A stretch of DNA of 64,000 nucleotides, from assembly GCA_037893225.1 (NCBI GenBank), contig JAZGUH010000276.1, positions 1,798,001-1,862,000 of the forward strand. Reading direction: 5' to 3'. The translations under genes were made by a program, and so were the position numbers. This DNA comes from Hippasteria phrygiana. Taxonomy: Eukaryota; Echinodermata; Asteroidea; Valvatida; Goniasteridae. The notes under the pieces were generated by a model, which searched no databases, was not told the DNA's origin, and was given only the letters and a program-made list of their open reading frames with translations. Shown one piece after another: positions 12,901 through 22,781 of this stretch (positions within the stretch are counted from its first letter, which is position 1; each line of letters opens with the position of its first letter).

Positions 12901-15900
12901 AAAAATGGTATTATGTGTGAAAACACACGCAGGGCTGTTCTATGTGAAGCAGGCAAACAAATCTTCACATAAGTGATTTTTTTGTTTTTGGTTTGTTGGC
13001 TTCTGTTATATTTTCATAATTTATTTTCTGAAACATTAATATTGATGAATAAAGATGAAAAAATAAATGTTGATTAAAAGTTGCTTCTATCTTATTTCTT
13101 TGCACCTTTATCTCTAAACGTACTTCCGTTAACTTGGAAAATAGGAGTATACAAATGTCAAGATATCTCGAGAACACAAAATGCCATGGGTCAAACTTAT
13201 ACCAAATTGAAGTTTAGGATGTGACAAATTCAACTATGTATATGACTCATTTATCAAATTTTGCGACATAATACCCCTTTTTGCAGAGCCGGTCACATAT
13301 TCCTGAAGCTAAATGCATTGTCAAAGTGAAGACCTTGCAGAGTTCGTCAGTGGTGACTGTTGTTTAGTCAGCCCTCTTAAAGATATGATATTGCTTTGGT
13401 AATGATCAAAAAATATAATGTCAAACAAACCTCAAGGGAAACTGACTACTTAATTATGAAAATTCATTCAAAATTACCTAGTCGGTTTCCCTTGTGGTTT
13501 GTTTGACATCATCATAGTTAAAAAGTCGTATCCTCATTGAGGGATCCCCACAATGTTGTTTTCCAAGGTTGTATCGTAACGTAGGGGCATTATCCCTGGC
13601 TTTTCGGCATTATGGTTTATGACTTCTGACTACACCCCTTGTCTAGTAAACTCGACATTGGTATTAGCAACTAGGGCTGCTGTGGCTTGTAAATTCGCTT
13701 TTGATAAAGGAAAGTGTTAAACTGGAAATTGTTGTGTGGTTCCTTTAATTATATTCCCATGATTTTTCACCAGTGCAAACACGACATGCCATCCCTAAAT
13801 TATTTCTTCTGTACCGATTAATATGTATTGTAAGGAATACAATAGTGGATATTGATCCGTAATTGTGAGGACAATTGTGATTGTGTGTCCGCCAGATATA
13901 TAAACGTCCACCAAGCCATGATAAAATTGACTGGTCAGAACTTCTTGATTCATTACAGAAACAAATTTCCATTTGGTCTGTTGATTGTTATTATTGTGCT
14001 TATGAAAACTGATGTAAAATTGGTTCATGTACGCCAAGTGCACATTTTGTGTACACTGATATCCTTTATACTACATGCTGCAATCTATTTGGTCGTCCTA
14101 AAAACACATTGTTTTATTATAGGGCTGTCCATTTTCGAATAATTTAGTATTTGAATATTTCATCACCGTTTTCACGAACTGACACTCACGCGCACCTGGG
14201 TGTCAGTTCGTGAAACCGCGTACTGAGTAAATTTCGGTTTCACGAACTGACACCCAGGTGTGCGCGCGCACATCGGACACTGACTCGCTAGAGAAGACTT
14301 CGTTTTTATGAATTGACACGCAAGCATGTAGCGGAAATACCATTCCAAGAAAAACGCTTTAAAAGCTTTGACATGAATCTACTCCATCTGTATACTTGTG
14401 GGTTTACAGAAACATTGAACTGAAAACCTCTAAACTCGTGAAATTAAGAATGTTTCAGTTCGTGAAAATGAAAATGTGGTTAGCGCGCGCTCCCCTACTT
14501 GGGTGTCAGTTCGTGAAAACGAAAATTACTCTGTTCTGTAAAATACGCGCGCGCCCTGGCACTCACGCGCTAGAGAGTGTCAGTTCGTGGTGTTGGTGAC
14601 GATTTGATGATGCATTTGGCCGAATATTCAAATATTTGAAACTCGCCGATCAAGTTTTACACACGTCAGCCACAGCTGCCATCTTCGCTGGCCAAAAGTT
14701 GCATACAAAGTGCGGCAGTTTTAATTTGCATGCAGCGATGGATATTGTGTTTTGCAGTCAGTACCGGTACTGTATAACTATCAAGCGGCTTTTACCCAGG
14801 TAAAGAAAGGACCAATAGACAAATAAAAAGTTACCGTGGACAAAAAAGTGGCATCCGACAATAAGAAAACAAATGAAACTTTACGATTAGAATAACACAT
14901 TCGTATATGCAAGTGCAGAGTTTTATTTTTTTGAATATTCCAATTGGCTAAAAGTGATTGAATATTCGGTATATTCGGGACAGCCCTATTTTATTATGCC
15001 AAGATTGACGTACATTAATAGTGTAGGAATTGGCACTATGAACATCTAATAAAAGAAAAACAGCGCACTAACAATGACAATCCATTGTTACTTGGCACTG
15101 AATCCATTGTTCACAGTGTGGAAGCGGGCTGCTCCTAATTCCAAATTTTAGAACAGGTTATTTGTCGTCGCTTATTTTGTAGAATGTCTCATTGGAAAGC
15201 TCATAACCTCTCATCTTATGCTAATAAATTGGCAATTCAATTTGAAAATGTATTTTTCTGGGTGATACATTCCTTGGGAGGAGATAAGTCACCCACCTGG
15301 GTCTTTAGGCCACAAAATTGGGATAATTTCTCCGGAATACATTGAAGAATTATCCTCTATTTAGATTTGGACCCAGGAAAATCGTAAGGGCGATAGGGTT
15401 GGCAATTCAAAATGTCATCAACCCTACCACTTCTCATCGTAAACCCTTTACTTTTTTCTTTTTTTTAAGGGAGGTGTTTAGTCTTGTATCGGGTAATTAA
15501 AAAAAAAGAACACCCCCCAAAAAATAGATTTTTTATTTTTATTGTCAGCCCCATGTAGAGTTGTCTGTCTCCACCACCAATGACACTTTCGTGAGGGCCG
15601 TGCTCATCTTTGCTGAGGGTATCTTTGAAGGAGAGAGCTATGTAGTGTGAGTTAAGAGTTCTTATCATTAAATGACTTGTTTTTATAATTTGGGATAACC
15701 TCATCAATGTATGGAAACAACACGAGAAAGACATTTCAGTGCAAAAACATTTCAGTGCTAAAAACATTGTTTGGGGAACCATGGCATAAAAAAGGTATGA
15801 AAATGCCATCAAAACATTGTCCATGCAGTCCTGGTTTAACCCTAACATCCTAGGCATTCATTTGGGGTGAAGACCTGTGTACTATGAAATACTACTTAGT

Positions 15901-18900
15901 ATTCTGTAGCACTGAATCTCTGTCTTTGATGATTGAGTGTATCATGACAGCAGTCAAGATACTTGCACCTACAGAGTACTACTTCTATGTAATACAGTTA
16001 AGTTACTGGGTAAATTATATTTGTGTCAATGAATTGGATGGCTAAGATAAAAAATTGTATCATCTCTGAAAACCAGTAGTTCATGCTTTGTTTCCGCCTT
16101 AGATGAAAACAGACATTTTGCCTCCAACCCCAGCAACAAACAGTAGTACTACATATTACTACGTACTTTATTTGGGGTGAAGTATCAAATACTAAAAATT
16201 ACTACAAGCATTTTTTGTAGCTTTATGTGTGGTTAGGGTTAAAGCAGTGAACTTTATCTTAAAAATCCCTCCACTGAATGGTTCTCAAAATTGTCTTTAG
16301 AAAAATATTCTCTGAGCAGACAGAATACAATCAGCTCAGCCGATTTTAGGCCTCTTTACAGAAAATGTACCGAGGGCCTCCTTCAAGTTTTGACTGCCAG
16401 CAGCTGATATATATTTGATTATTTTTCCTCTCCCTTTTCCCCTCCAGTCATCCCAGTCTGCAGAATCTCAGCAACAGTGTAAAGGTTCAGGTGGTCCCGC
16501 CCAAAGATGTCCCTGTTGACTTGCATATCAAGGCGTTCGTCGGAGGAAAAACGAGGTACGTCTGTCCACATGTGATTAAGTCTGTCATGATCTTTTACAG
16601 AGGAATAATAAAGCCAAACCCCATTCAAGGAATAGCCAATTTGCTGGTATGTCAGCTGTGCAGTGGTATACCCTGGCAGTGACCGCGTTGTGTCACTTGT
16701 GTGAAAGTTTTTATTGTTAGGCAATTAAAGTAGAATTGAGTCGTCAGGACATTTCTGTGTCCTTCCACAGCGTTTGTGGTCCCCACAACATCTGTCGTAC
16801 AACCAGTCTATGTCCCCAAAACTATGGAACAAGATTATGTATTTCCCTTAACCCTAACCGTCCCAAATCCACCAAAATCCAATATGTGTTGTATTTTGAT
16901 GGGTTCAGGACTGTAGAGCCTTGACAGCATTACTTTACATTAGTCCAAAGAATGTGCCATAGCTATACTGCACAGTGTTGGATTTTGACAGGTTGGGGAC
17001 ACTTCCTAGTAAAAGTGGCACAGGGGTTTGGGTTAACGACTCACAGAAATCTAAATGAAAAAAAAATACTGCGGATGGTTCTGAAACATCGATGTGTACA
17101 TAAGAATGAAGGATTTGGATCTATAGTTGTGTTTTTATAGAACAAGACTAAGCGTAGACAAAAAAACATGGGGCTTGCCCCACCCACAAAAAATTACCCC
17201 TTTTTGGTTGTGACATCACCGGTGAAAAAAACATTACTTTACATGGCTCTCATGTCCAGAGCTGTATGTGTAAAACACATGGTGTATGTGTGCAGGGCCT
17301 GACAAGCAATGTAGTACTGAGAATTTGTATTCATACAGTTTAACCCTAACCCCTTCAGGCTTTCTCTGGGCACCCTGCTGAATCCAACAGAATCCAACAT
17401 CTCCAATAAAAGATATCTTGCTTCACTGCTCTCATCACAAAATCCAACAGACATTTTCCTGTTGGATATTATCGGATTTTGCATTGTCAGAATTAATGCT
17501 GTGTTAATTGATTTTGGCGTCTGTAGCAATCAGTACCATGTGTTTGAGTTGACGAGACAGCTACCACGATTCTCCATGTACCTACCCTGCCCTGATGATA
17601 CGCCCGAGCCCAAGAGCAGTGTCACATTCACGGTCAATGAGCGAGTACAAAGGGTAACAAATTATTGTCCTTTTATTGCGCCATTATGAACAACCTAATA
17701 ATTGCTTTAAACAATTTGTTTAAAGCCCTGTTAAATTTGTTTAAACACTGCCCATCTTGAATGGGCAGTGTTTTAACTTGTTAAATTCTCAGATTTTTTT
17801 TTTAGCATAAAAATGACTTAAAGTGCAGCAGACTTGATTGCATTTGAGAAAAAAAACTTCCTTTTTTAGGCAAAGTAAAACAAAAACATGTTTAGGGTCT
17901 GTGCCCGCTTCCTATTTGGGAGCCACCTGGATTTAAAAAAAAAAATTACCAGTGGGAAATGTGTGAAAAACTCCCAAAATGTCAACCGATCCACTGGAAA
18001 ATAATATACGAGCTTACTAAAACTATTAAAACCACTGTAAACATGTTAAATTCTCTTGTCCAATATGTCTCTTTCATTTTTGTGTCTTTGAACAGTTGAA
18101 AACCTATGGTTATCAGAAATTTTAAAAAGAATGGCGGCCATCTTGAAAATGAAAAAAGCCTCTCCTTTCTTCCAAAAAAAGCAAACTGATGCTAAACATT
18201 TTTTGTTTTGTTTTACATGGCCTTAAGTTCAAAACATAAGGCCAGCTAATTTTTTATTTTTTTGTAAAAAAGTCCCTAAAGTATTGTTTGCCACTACAAA
18301 GGTTTTTTGCCCAGTGATATCTCAATCCTACAACTTGATTTCTGAAACTTTTTGTAACTCATTTTGTAGAAGCATTTAATAGCAAACTATATCAATTATG
18401 CAAGCAAATCAAGCAAAAGAAATATTGACATTTGGGATGAACTAAAAAATTACAAGTTGATCTGAGAAGGTAAGTTGGCACTTGAAGATTCTTTATTGTT
18501 AATAGCTAACACGTAATCACATACATTATGTGGAGAACAAATGTCATGCAGAAAACTAAAAAATTCATAACCAGCAAGGATCTGAAATTGAAGACTGGAA
18601 TCAACTAATCAGCTAATCAACTACACATCACAAAAAACTCTTGTTATGAAAAGTTTATTAACACTCTCAATGAATTGATTATTATCCACTGATTGATTTC
18701 TCCTTTGTGTGCCACAGGTGTTGATATGGATCAACCAGAACTTTTTGTTGAACGAGGACATCACATGCAAAAATGAACTGAACATTGGCTTCCTGTCGTT
18801 ACGTGGTTCGGGACCGATATTCCTCAATATGCAGTCAAATGGGCAGGTACACATGTCAAGATACACCAGTCTGTATTTTATGATTGAATTATGCCACCAA

Positions 18901-21900
18901 AACTTTCAGCCTGTCGTTACGCAAAACAAATAGCTGTATTAACTCCAGAGAATCTGTTACTTTCACTGGCTATTTTAGCCTCTTCAATACGGAGGATGGC
19001 CATAGCCTGTGGTTCATTCCAAAGAAAGAAAGATCCATGATTGTGTAGCCATTCCGAGAGTTTGACAACACTTTGGTATGACATTAGGTGACAATCAAGA
19101 CCGATGACATGGACCTTGCAGGTGACCTGATTCAGGCAATAGCCAACTTCCTGGGAATTGAAGACCAGCAGGTGACTGCTGACTTCCCCATGCATATGGA
19201 GGAACTCAAGAATGTACTCATTAAGGTGAGAAAACAGGGATACTGCAATCTAAATCAACATTTGCCTTTGCTGTTATTTTCAGAAATGTTTTTATGTTTG
19301 CAAATATTACCATTAAATATTTGGTCCTTTTTTTTACACTTCACTTGAATTTCTAACTGTAATGGAGACTTTTGGTCAGTGTCTAGCAGTAAAGTATGAG
19401 ACAGTGTTAGGCCAAGTAAACAAATAAGATGTTCAGTGTCTCTGCCCACTTCCTTTAAGAGGCCATGTGCTGTTTGTTTTTTCTTTAAAAAAAGCACTAA
19501 AAATTCCTGAAAATTTAGAAACATTAGATCACAAAGAGGAATTGATTTTGACAGATCCAATCCAGAGCAGCAAACCAGTGGTTCATCACTGATCGAGATC
19601 AAACGGGCTCTACCAGTTGGATCTTAACTTGAGTCACAGTGGCAGAACAGGGGCTCCTACACCAGTTGGACATACCTGACGCCAAATATTACAAAAAAAA
19701 CATAATGCCCAGCTATTTGTAATCATAACAATTCAGCTGCAAACCTGCCTTCTGATATTTGACAGGTGGATGAGTTCCACTCGGTGAGACAGAAGCTGAC
19801 CGCAGAGATGGCTGACCACTCTAACCTGATTCGCAGTCTCGTGGTCAGGGCGGAGGACGCTCGTCTCATGGGGGACATGTAAGTTCATGAAATAGCACCG
19901 TTTGTGACCAGGGACCAATTTCCAGGGGGGAGATAATTTCTCCGGATTTTTCCTGATTTCAGGATTTTTTGGGTAAGACGTCTTCCAGATTTCCGGAAGA
20001 TTGTTTGGTCCTGAAATTGTTTTTAATTATTCAATTCTTGTGCTTAGCAGCTCCGTGAAATTGGCCCTAAGATACATTCAAGACACTCCTGAAAGCTCAC
20101 CTGTTTCAGAAGGTGTGCCATCAATAATTATTCTTCACTTTGTGCCCCCCTTAGAGCAAACCTTTGATTTCGGCAATTTAGAAATGTCATTGATTGACTG
20201 ATTGATTTCACTGAGCTGCTCCGAACAACAAATATTTATTTATTTATTACATTTCTTTACCCAGGTATGCAAAAACAGTTGATGAAAAGTTTCTATTGGG
20301 GACCTGCATACATTTGTAATTAAAAATAGATATTTACACACATACAAAAATATTTACAGAAATACATGAATATTCACAGAAATACAAGAATATTTACATA
20401 AATATATCTTTACTTAGTATAACGTCAAGTTTTTAGCTTTCAAGTATGTATAAGGCTATCGCTGATTTACGGGATAGGTGAAAATCCCACGAACAAACCC
20501 TTTTGGGCCAAAAACAAGATGAAATTCCGAAACGGCTTCAAATTACCATGGTAACCCTGTTTACAATTCCATAGATCAGCCATCAGCGCATATGCACAAA
20601 TATCATTAAAGGATTGCTTTTAGGATACATAGCTCTGATTTAAATGTACCTAAGGAGTTCATGGTTGTCAATTGTTCATGCAGATTATTCCATATACTGG
20701 TACCACGCACAGTGAAGCTTGTGGCGTAGCATTCTTTTTTTAATAGCGAAAGGATCTTTCAGTGCCATGTCGGTTGATTGCCTTTTTTTCACGCATCACT
20801 GTAGGTGGTCCGTAACCAGCCAAAATGCTGTGGGGTGTGTATTACTTGTAACTGGTTCTCAGCTCAGTTGTGCTCATTTAGCACGTACATTTTGCTGAAC
20901 AACTCTCTCTGCTTGTATTTTTTCTAGGCGAAATATGCGGCGTGGTTACATGGAGCTGTTTGACTTGAACCGAGATCTGATCAACGGTTACAAGATTCGC
21001 TGCACCAACCACCAGGAGTTGCTGAACTGCCTCAAGATTGTCAACCAGACTATCCAGAAGGCTGGCCAACTCAGAGGTCTGTATGTCCAGTTTGTCTCTG
21101 TTTATCTGTCCGTTTTTATTATTATTTATTTCTGAAAAGGAATTCTCAAAAGCGCATATTGCACTGTAGCCCGGAAGCCTAAAGGTACCTGTGAAAAGAA
21201 GATGAAAGAAATGGTGATTGGATGTGGGATGTGGGAGGAATTGGAACACGGTTTCGAATTGAAATGGATTTGAACCTGGCAGTGGGTAACAGTGGTAAAA
21301 TAACCACTAGTCCACCATGTCTGTCCCGAGACTCTGTCTTTTGTGTTTATGTTTGAACACACGTCTTGTCTGTTTCCTCTCTTTGTCTTCATGCGGGATA
21401 TTCCACGGACAAAATTAACCGCATGCCACTTAACAGTGAAGTCTTTTCCTTTAAAAAAAAACACCCGCAAACCAGTTATTTGTTTAGAAATATTGTCGAT
21501 TGTTCCATGTCTTATTTTACCTCTGACACAAGGGTTTAGTTAAATTTTTTTTTAACTGAACTGCCTTTCCAGAAAATTATTAAATTATAAAGAAGTTTTG
21601 AAATAATGACTACTTCTTAGCTGGGTATGTCATTCATCACAAACAATGGTTTCATGGCATTGAAAGTACAGAGAGAGTTTTACCAAATCTTGTAGGATGT
21701 CCGCATACGATGCAGGTGCCAAGAAAAATGGAACGAATTTTAGTGTTTGGAAGCAGCAATGCAGTTTGACCTGGTTGCCTCGTCCCCAAGGGAAAAGTAT
21801 ATGTTTACGAAATTAATTTGCAAAATGAGCAAATATAGCCGGCAGGAGCAAGATTTAAACCTGTGACCTCCAGATTACCGTTCTGAGGGGTGGGGGGGGG

Positions 21901-22435
21901 GGAGGGGGAAGTAGGTGACTTCGTCTCACCAACAGTGGAAGTCACCCCACCTGGGTCTATAGGTCTGAAAATGGGATAATTTCTTTGGTATCTATTTATG
22001 ATTTATCCTCTATTTAGATCTGGTCCCAGGAAAACTGTATTAGGGTGGTGAGGCTGGCAACCTAATATGTGGCCAACCCCACCACCTCTGTTTTAGCCGC
22101 CCCAGGGGCGGATCCAGGATTGTTTGCAAGGGGGGGGGGGGTGTTCTGAAATTGTTTTTCATAAATGTGGCCAAAAATTGTTGACTCCCAAAATGTTTCG
22201 CCTGCAAATGAAATGTTACAAGCAGGGGTTGGGTTGGGTTGGGGGAGGGGGGGGGGGGACATTTTCTCAATGTTGGTGGCACCATTTAACCTCTTTTATT
22301 TGTTCTTATAACTATACAAGATAAATAAGACCTTTACAGTGTTTTGCTTTTCTTTTCTGGTTTGCTTATGGTACTACGGCGTAGGCCCTTAAAAAAAAAT
22401 TGGGGGGGGGGGGGGGGGGGTGGGGTTGACCTCCA

Positions 22436-22475
<40 letters not shown>

Positions 22476-22781
22476 ATCCGCCCCTGAGAATGGCTTTTAG
22501 ACTTGTATTGGGTAACTTCCGGGGAAAAAAAATCACTGTAGCAACTGTGTCACCTCTCCCATGTGTTGGTGGTCTATCAGTTTTTACAAGCTAGATTTTT
22601 TTATGTAAATCTAATATTGCCATGCTATATGAAAGCACTCGGACTCTTTAAGAGTTGTCCATTTCTTACTTGTCCTTCAGTTGGGAAATTCAAGACGCAA
22701 GTCGTATCCTCATGCCGGGAGGCCATCAAGACAAACAACGTCAGTGCTCTCTTCAAGATCATGAAGACTGGAGCATCCTGA
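993..22781 (+). CDS. BBS2: BBS2, BBSome subunit 2 (complete, 17 coding exons)
   Basis: BBS2 is a core subunit of the BBSome, the coat that moves membrane proteins in and out of cilia. Coding exons: 993-1109, 2800-3024, 4289-4414, 6263-6403, 7813-7917, 8240-8326, 9271-9406, 10865-11004, 12729-12851, 15549-15646, 16448-16555, 17527-17653, 18718-18846, 19088-19225, 19766-19878, 20928-21076, 22681-22781. All junctions are GT-AG and all phases join, giving 720 residues; human BBS2 has 721. The start [10 protein letters not shown] and motifs such as [55 protein letters not shown] and [11 protein letters not shown] match the family. Exons 1-8 encode the N-terminal beta-propeller, including FG-GAP-like [10 protein letters not shown] and [10 protein letters not shown]. 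Later exons encode the gamma-adaptin-ear-like and helical C-terminal parts. The weakest donors are exon 6 (gtcatt) and exon 16 (gtctgt). Orthology is very secure; splice sites come from manual reading and homology, without transcripts. Confidence 0.97.
1110..2799 (+). other. BBS2 intron 1
   Basis: Non-coding. It holds a short palindrome near 1221-1262 (gaccaatca...tgattggtc) and long T/A-rich stretches. The block about 2431-2627 (ctgcacagtgttggattttg) is repeated at about 16845-17018 in intron 11, so a dispersed repeat is present twice within this gene. Confidence 0.5.
3637..3945. repeat. Fold-back element, about 100-bp arms
   Basis: The left arm (3637-3735; ttcacactatgaatcccttg, ggatgtgatttcctattcag) is repeated in inverted orientation at about 3847-3945 (caatgagggtccaaaatta pairs with gattttggaccctcattg). 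The spacer is about 110 bp. It lies in BBS2 intron 2 and probably represents a fold-back or MITE-type transposon. Confidence 0.75.
3973..4253 (+). mobile_element. Non-LTR retrotransposon 3' end (RTE-like)
   Basis: The plus-strand frame reads [20 protein letters not shown], then an [13 protein letters not shown] segment, a C-terminal motif typical of RTE-clade reverse transcriptase ORFs. It ends in a stop followed by a short attgattg tandem tail (4219-4252), the usual simple-repeat 3' end of such elements. The copy is severely 5'-truncated and dead. Clade assignment is from motif memory. Confidence 0.75.
4650..4836. mobile_element. piggyBac-like MITE (CCCCTTGCG family), copy 1
   Basis: Ends are ccccttgcgcacgg and the inverted ccatacgcaagggg. 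The right flank is TTAA; the left flank is the altered ATAA. The internal cttgtgcagccaagcg is shared with four other copies in the window. TTAA targets with CCC ends are characteristic of piggyBac-superfamily elements. Non-autonomous. Confidence 0.7.
4984..5520. mobile_element. TIR element, ccgtgtccgcattggac ends
   Basis: The left end aagccgtgtccgcattggac is matched by the inverted gtccaatgcgaacgcggctt at the right. An internal block (agtccaatgcggagagc) resembles 28241-28260 in gene A intron 2, so at least one relative is present. No transposase is seen. It lies in BBS2 intron 3. Confidence 0.55.
5680..5905. repeat. tRNA-SINE-like repeat, fold-back copy
   Basis: Two inverted copies of the tRNA B-box side of the family meet here: actggcaggagcgggattcg near 5792 and cgaatcccgcttctgccagt near 5856, flanked by inverted caaagtgaacaaagaaac. 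The upstream part (tatgatatagctttggtaat) is shared with 13373-13500. No complete tRNA-like domain remains. Confidence 0.65.
6737..6977. mobile_element. Palindromic MITE (ggggccaatttcat family), copy 1
   Basis: The ends ggggccaatttcat and atgaaattggcccc are inverted, and the homology runs inward (gttaagcac, tttgcttagcatg) so that most of the element is a long imperfect palindrome. Related copies lie at 12011-12264 and 39908-40147, with a remnant near 20035-20070. Confidence 0.8.
7195..7585 (+). repeat. tRNA-derived SINE-like repeat, best copy
   Basis: The region 7491-7562 is tRNA-like: A box TAGCTCAGTTGG and B box GGTTCGAATCC are both intact, with a D-arm pairing gctc/gagc. Downstream follows gtttctttgttcactg, and upstream a body (tcctcattgagtgatcccca, ggtttatgacttctgac) shared with many copies. 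The tail segment cctagtcagtttcccttgtg is present twice in tandem. It is a repeat, not a functional tRNA gene: the acceptor and T stems have mismatches and several diverged copies exist. Confidence 0.75.
8558..8982. mobile_element. hAT-like MITE (tagggctgtcc family), copy 1
   Basis: Begins tagggctgtcc and ends gaacagcccta, with inner gaatattcga repeats at both ends. Same family as 14120-14988 and 60740-61720, which carry perfect 8-bp target duplications. Here I cannot see a clean 8-bp duplication. Located in BBS2 intron 6. Confidence 0.7.
9425..9946. mobile_element. TIR element carrying a Crypton-like N-terminal ORF
   Basis: Perfect 20-bp inverted ends: tacaacgcctgaataaatcc (9425-9444) and ggatttattcaggcgttgta (9927-9946), possibly with a TA target. 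Inside are a CCAAT-like and TATA-like stretch near 9595-9625 and an ORF with a good start context. The element begins only 18 bp after the exon 7 donor of BBS2. See the separate ORF entry. Confidence 0.75.
9663..9884 (+). pseudogene. Crypton/DUF3504-type N-terminal fragment
   Basis: From the in-frame ATG at 9663 the frame encodes about 73 residues starting [10 protein letters not shown] and containing [18 protein letters not shown] and a [11 protein letters not shown] end. This resembles the SAM-like N-terminal DNA-binding region that precedes the tyrosine-recombinase-type domain in Crypton transposons and their host relatives (ZMYM, QRICH1, KIAA1958 types). The frame stops at agaagGTAAac, which could also serve as a splice donor. 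No catalytic domain follows. Most likely a captured or truncated 5' end inside a TIR element; it may not be expressed. Confidence 0.5.
9952..10113. repeat. 162-bp fold-back hairpin
   Basis: Arms caaataatgaatg and cattcattatttg close a nearly continuous stem (ggtaagaataat with attattcttacc; ggaatgttccattcc with ggaatggaacattc). The apical loop is actcggcttcgcctc, resembling the loop of the hairpin at 60956-61121. Confidence 0.75.
10122..10402. mobile_element. piggyBac-like MITE, diverged copy 2
   Basis: Flanked by TTAA at 10118-10121 and 10403-10406. Internal blocks (gtgcaactaagcgtaaacg, gacgacaaccggccg) match the CCCCTTG family, but the ends have drifted. Confidence 0.5.
10433..10715. mobile_element. 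Repeat rich in atttaaatc motifs
   Basis: Multiple inverted gatttaaatcac/gtgatttaaatc motifs, ending ccaaccctg. A second copy is at 42418-42577. An inner palindrome (accctgcggtgtgcc with ggcacaccgcagagt) looks like a nested insertion. Confidence 0.55.
11013..11217. mobile_element. piggyBac-like MITE copy 3, next to exon 8 donor
   Basis: A 205-bp element with ends ccccttgagtacgg and ccgtacgcaaaggg, flanked on both sides by TTAA (11009-11012, 11218-11221). The left TTAA lies inside the BBS2 exon 8 donor region (AAG|gtaattaa), so insertion happened at the ninth intron base. Confidence 0.85.
11365..11555 (+). repeat. Family C repeat, copy 1
   Basis: Carries the family hallmarks cctgggtctataggtctgaa, tatttagatctgg, and gagtggcttttagtcttgta. 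About ten copies occur in the window, on both strands. No coding capacity. Confidence 0.75.
11588..12006. mobile_element. Second piggyBac-like MITE (ccagttcgcg ends)
   Basis: Perfect 10-bp ends ccagttcgcg and cgcgaactgg, flanked on both sides by TTAA (11584-11587 and 12007-12010); 419 bp with no transposase. Distinct from the CCCCTTG family. Confidence 0.8.
12011..12264. mobile_element. Palindromic MITE (ggggccaatttcat family), copy 2
   Basis: Outer gaccaggggctaatttca is inverted against tgaaattggccccaggtc, with inner tttgcttagcatgaaaatg and cattttcatgctaagcaaat arms. It abuts the TTAA element at 11588-12006. Confidence 0.8.
12880..13301. mobile_element. MITE (ATGTGACC family), copy 2
   Basis: Homologous in opposite orientation to 250-702. 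The right end gcagagccggtcacatat is well kept; the left end (atatgcgacccccctctaca) has drifted. It starts 28 bp after the BBS2 exon 9 donor. Confidence 0.75.
13373..13645 (+). repeat. SINE-like repeat body without tRNA head
   Basis: Contains cctagtcggtttcccttgtg, tcctcattgagggatcccca and ggtttatgacttctgac in the same order as 7260-7440, but stops before the tRNA-like part. Confidence 0.65.
14120..14988. mobile_element. hAT element (tagggctgtcc family) with 8-bp TSD
   Basis: Ends tagggctgtcc and ggacagcccta, flanked by the identical 8-bp duplication ttttatta (14112-14119 and 14989-14996). Inside are inverted copies of ttcacgaactgacac (about 14170-14600), a nested fold-back. No hAT transposase ORF. 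Located in BBS2 intron 9. Confidence 0.88.
15278..15490 (+). repeat. Family C repeat, copy 2
   Basis: Includes cctgggtctttaggccaca, the internal hairpin tagggttggcaattc...atcaaccctacca, and gtgtttagtcttgtatcggg. It ends about 60 bp before BBS2 exon 10. Confidence 0.7.
17654..18717 (+). other. BBS2 intron 12, no recognised element
   Basis: A/T-rich non-coding sequence with a small inverted repeat near 17742-17775 (aacactgcccatct...gggcagtgttt). I see no ORF or transposon signature. Confidence 0.4.
20070..20215 (+). mobile_element. Non-LTR retrotransposon 3' scrap
   Basis: The short frame [14 protein letters not shown] ending in a stop is the typical last stretch of CR1/L2-type reverse transcriptase ORFs. 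An attgattgactgattgat tail follows (20193-20213). Located in BBS2 intron 15. Confidence 0.55.
20222..20830 (-). mobile_element. Non-LTR retrotransposon 3' fragment, antisense
   Basis: On the minus strand, about 20655-20745 reads [20 protein letters not shown] followed by SLGTFKSEL, a signature of non-LTR ORF2 C-termini. Stops follow, then a 3' region ending in an aaataaataaat tail at about 20232-20246. It lies opposite to BBS2 transcription and next to the plus-strand scrap. Confidence 0.7.
21908..22525 (+). repeat. Family C repeat, interrupted by a G/C-tract MITE
   Basis: The left part (cacctgggtctataggtctg) and right part (atggcttttagacttgtatt) are one family C copy split by the element at 22103-22486. 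Confidence 0.7.
22103..22486. mobile_element. MITE with caggggcggatcc ends
   Basis: Ends caggggcggatcc and ggatccgcccctg, with long G and C homopolymers just inside (12 G near 22130; about 37 C at 22437-22473). Nested in a family C repeat, hence younger than it. Confidence 0.7.
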
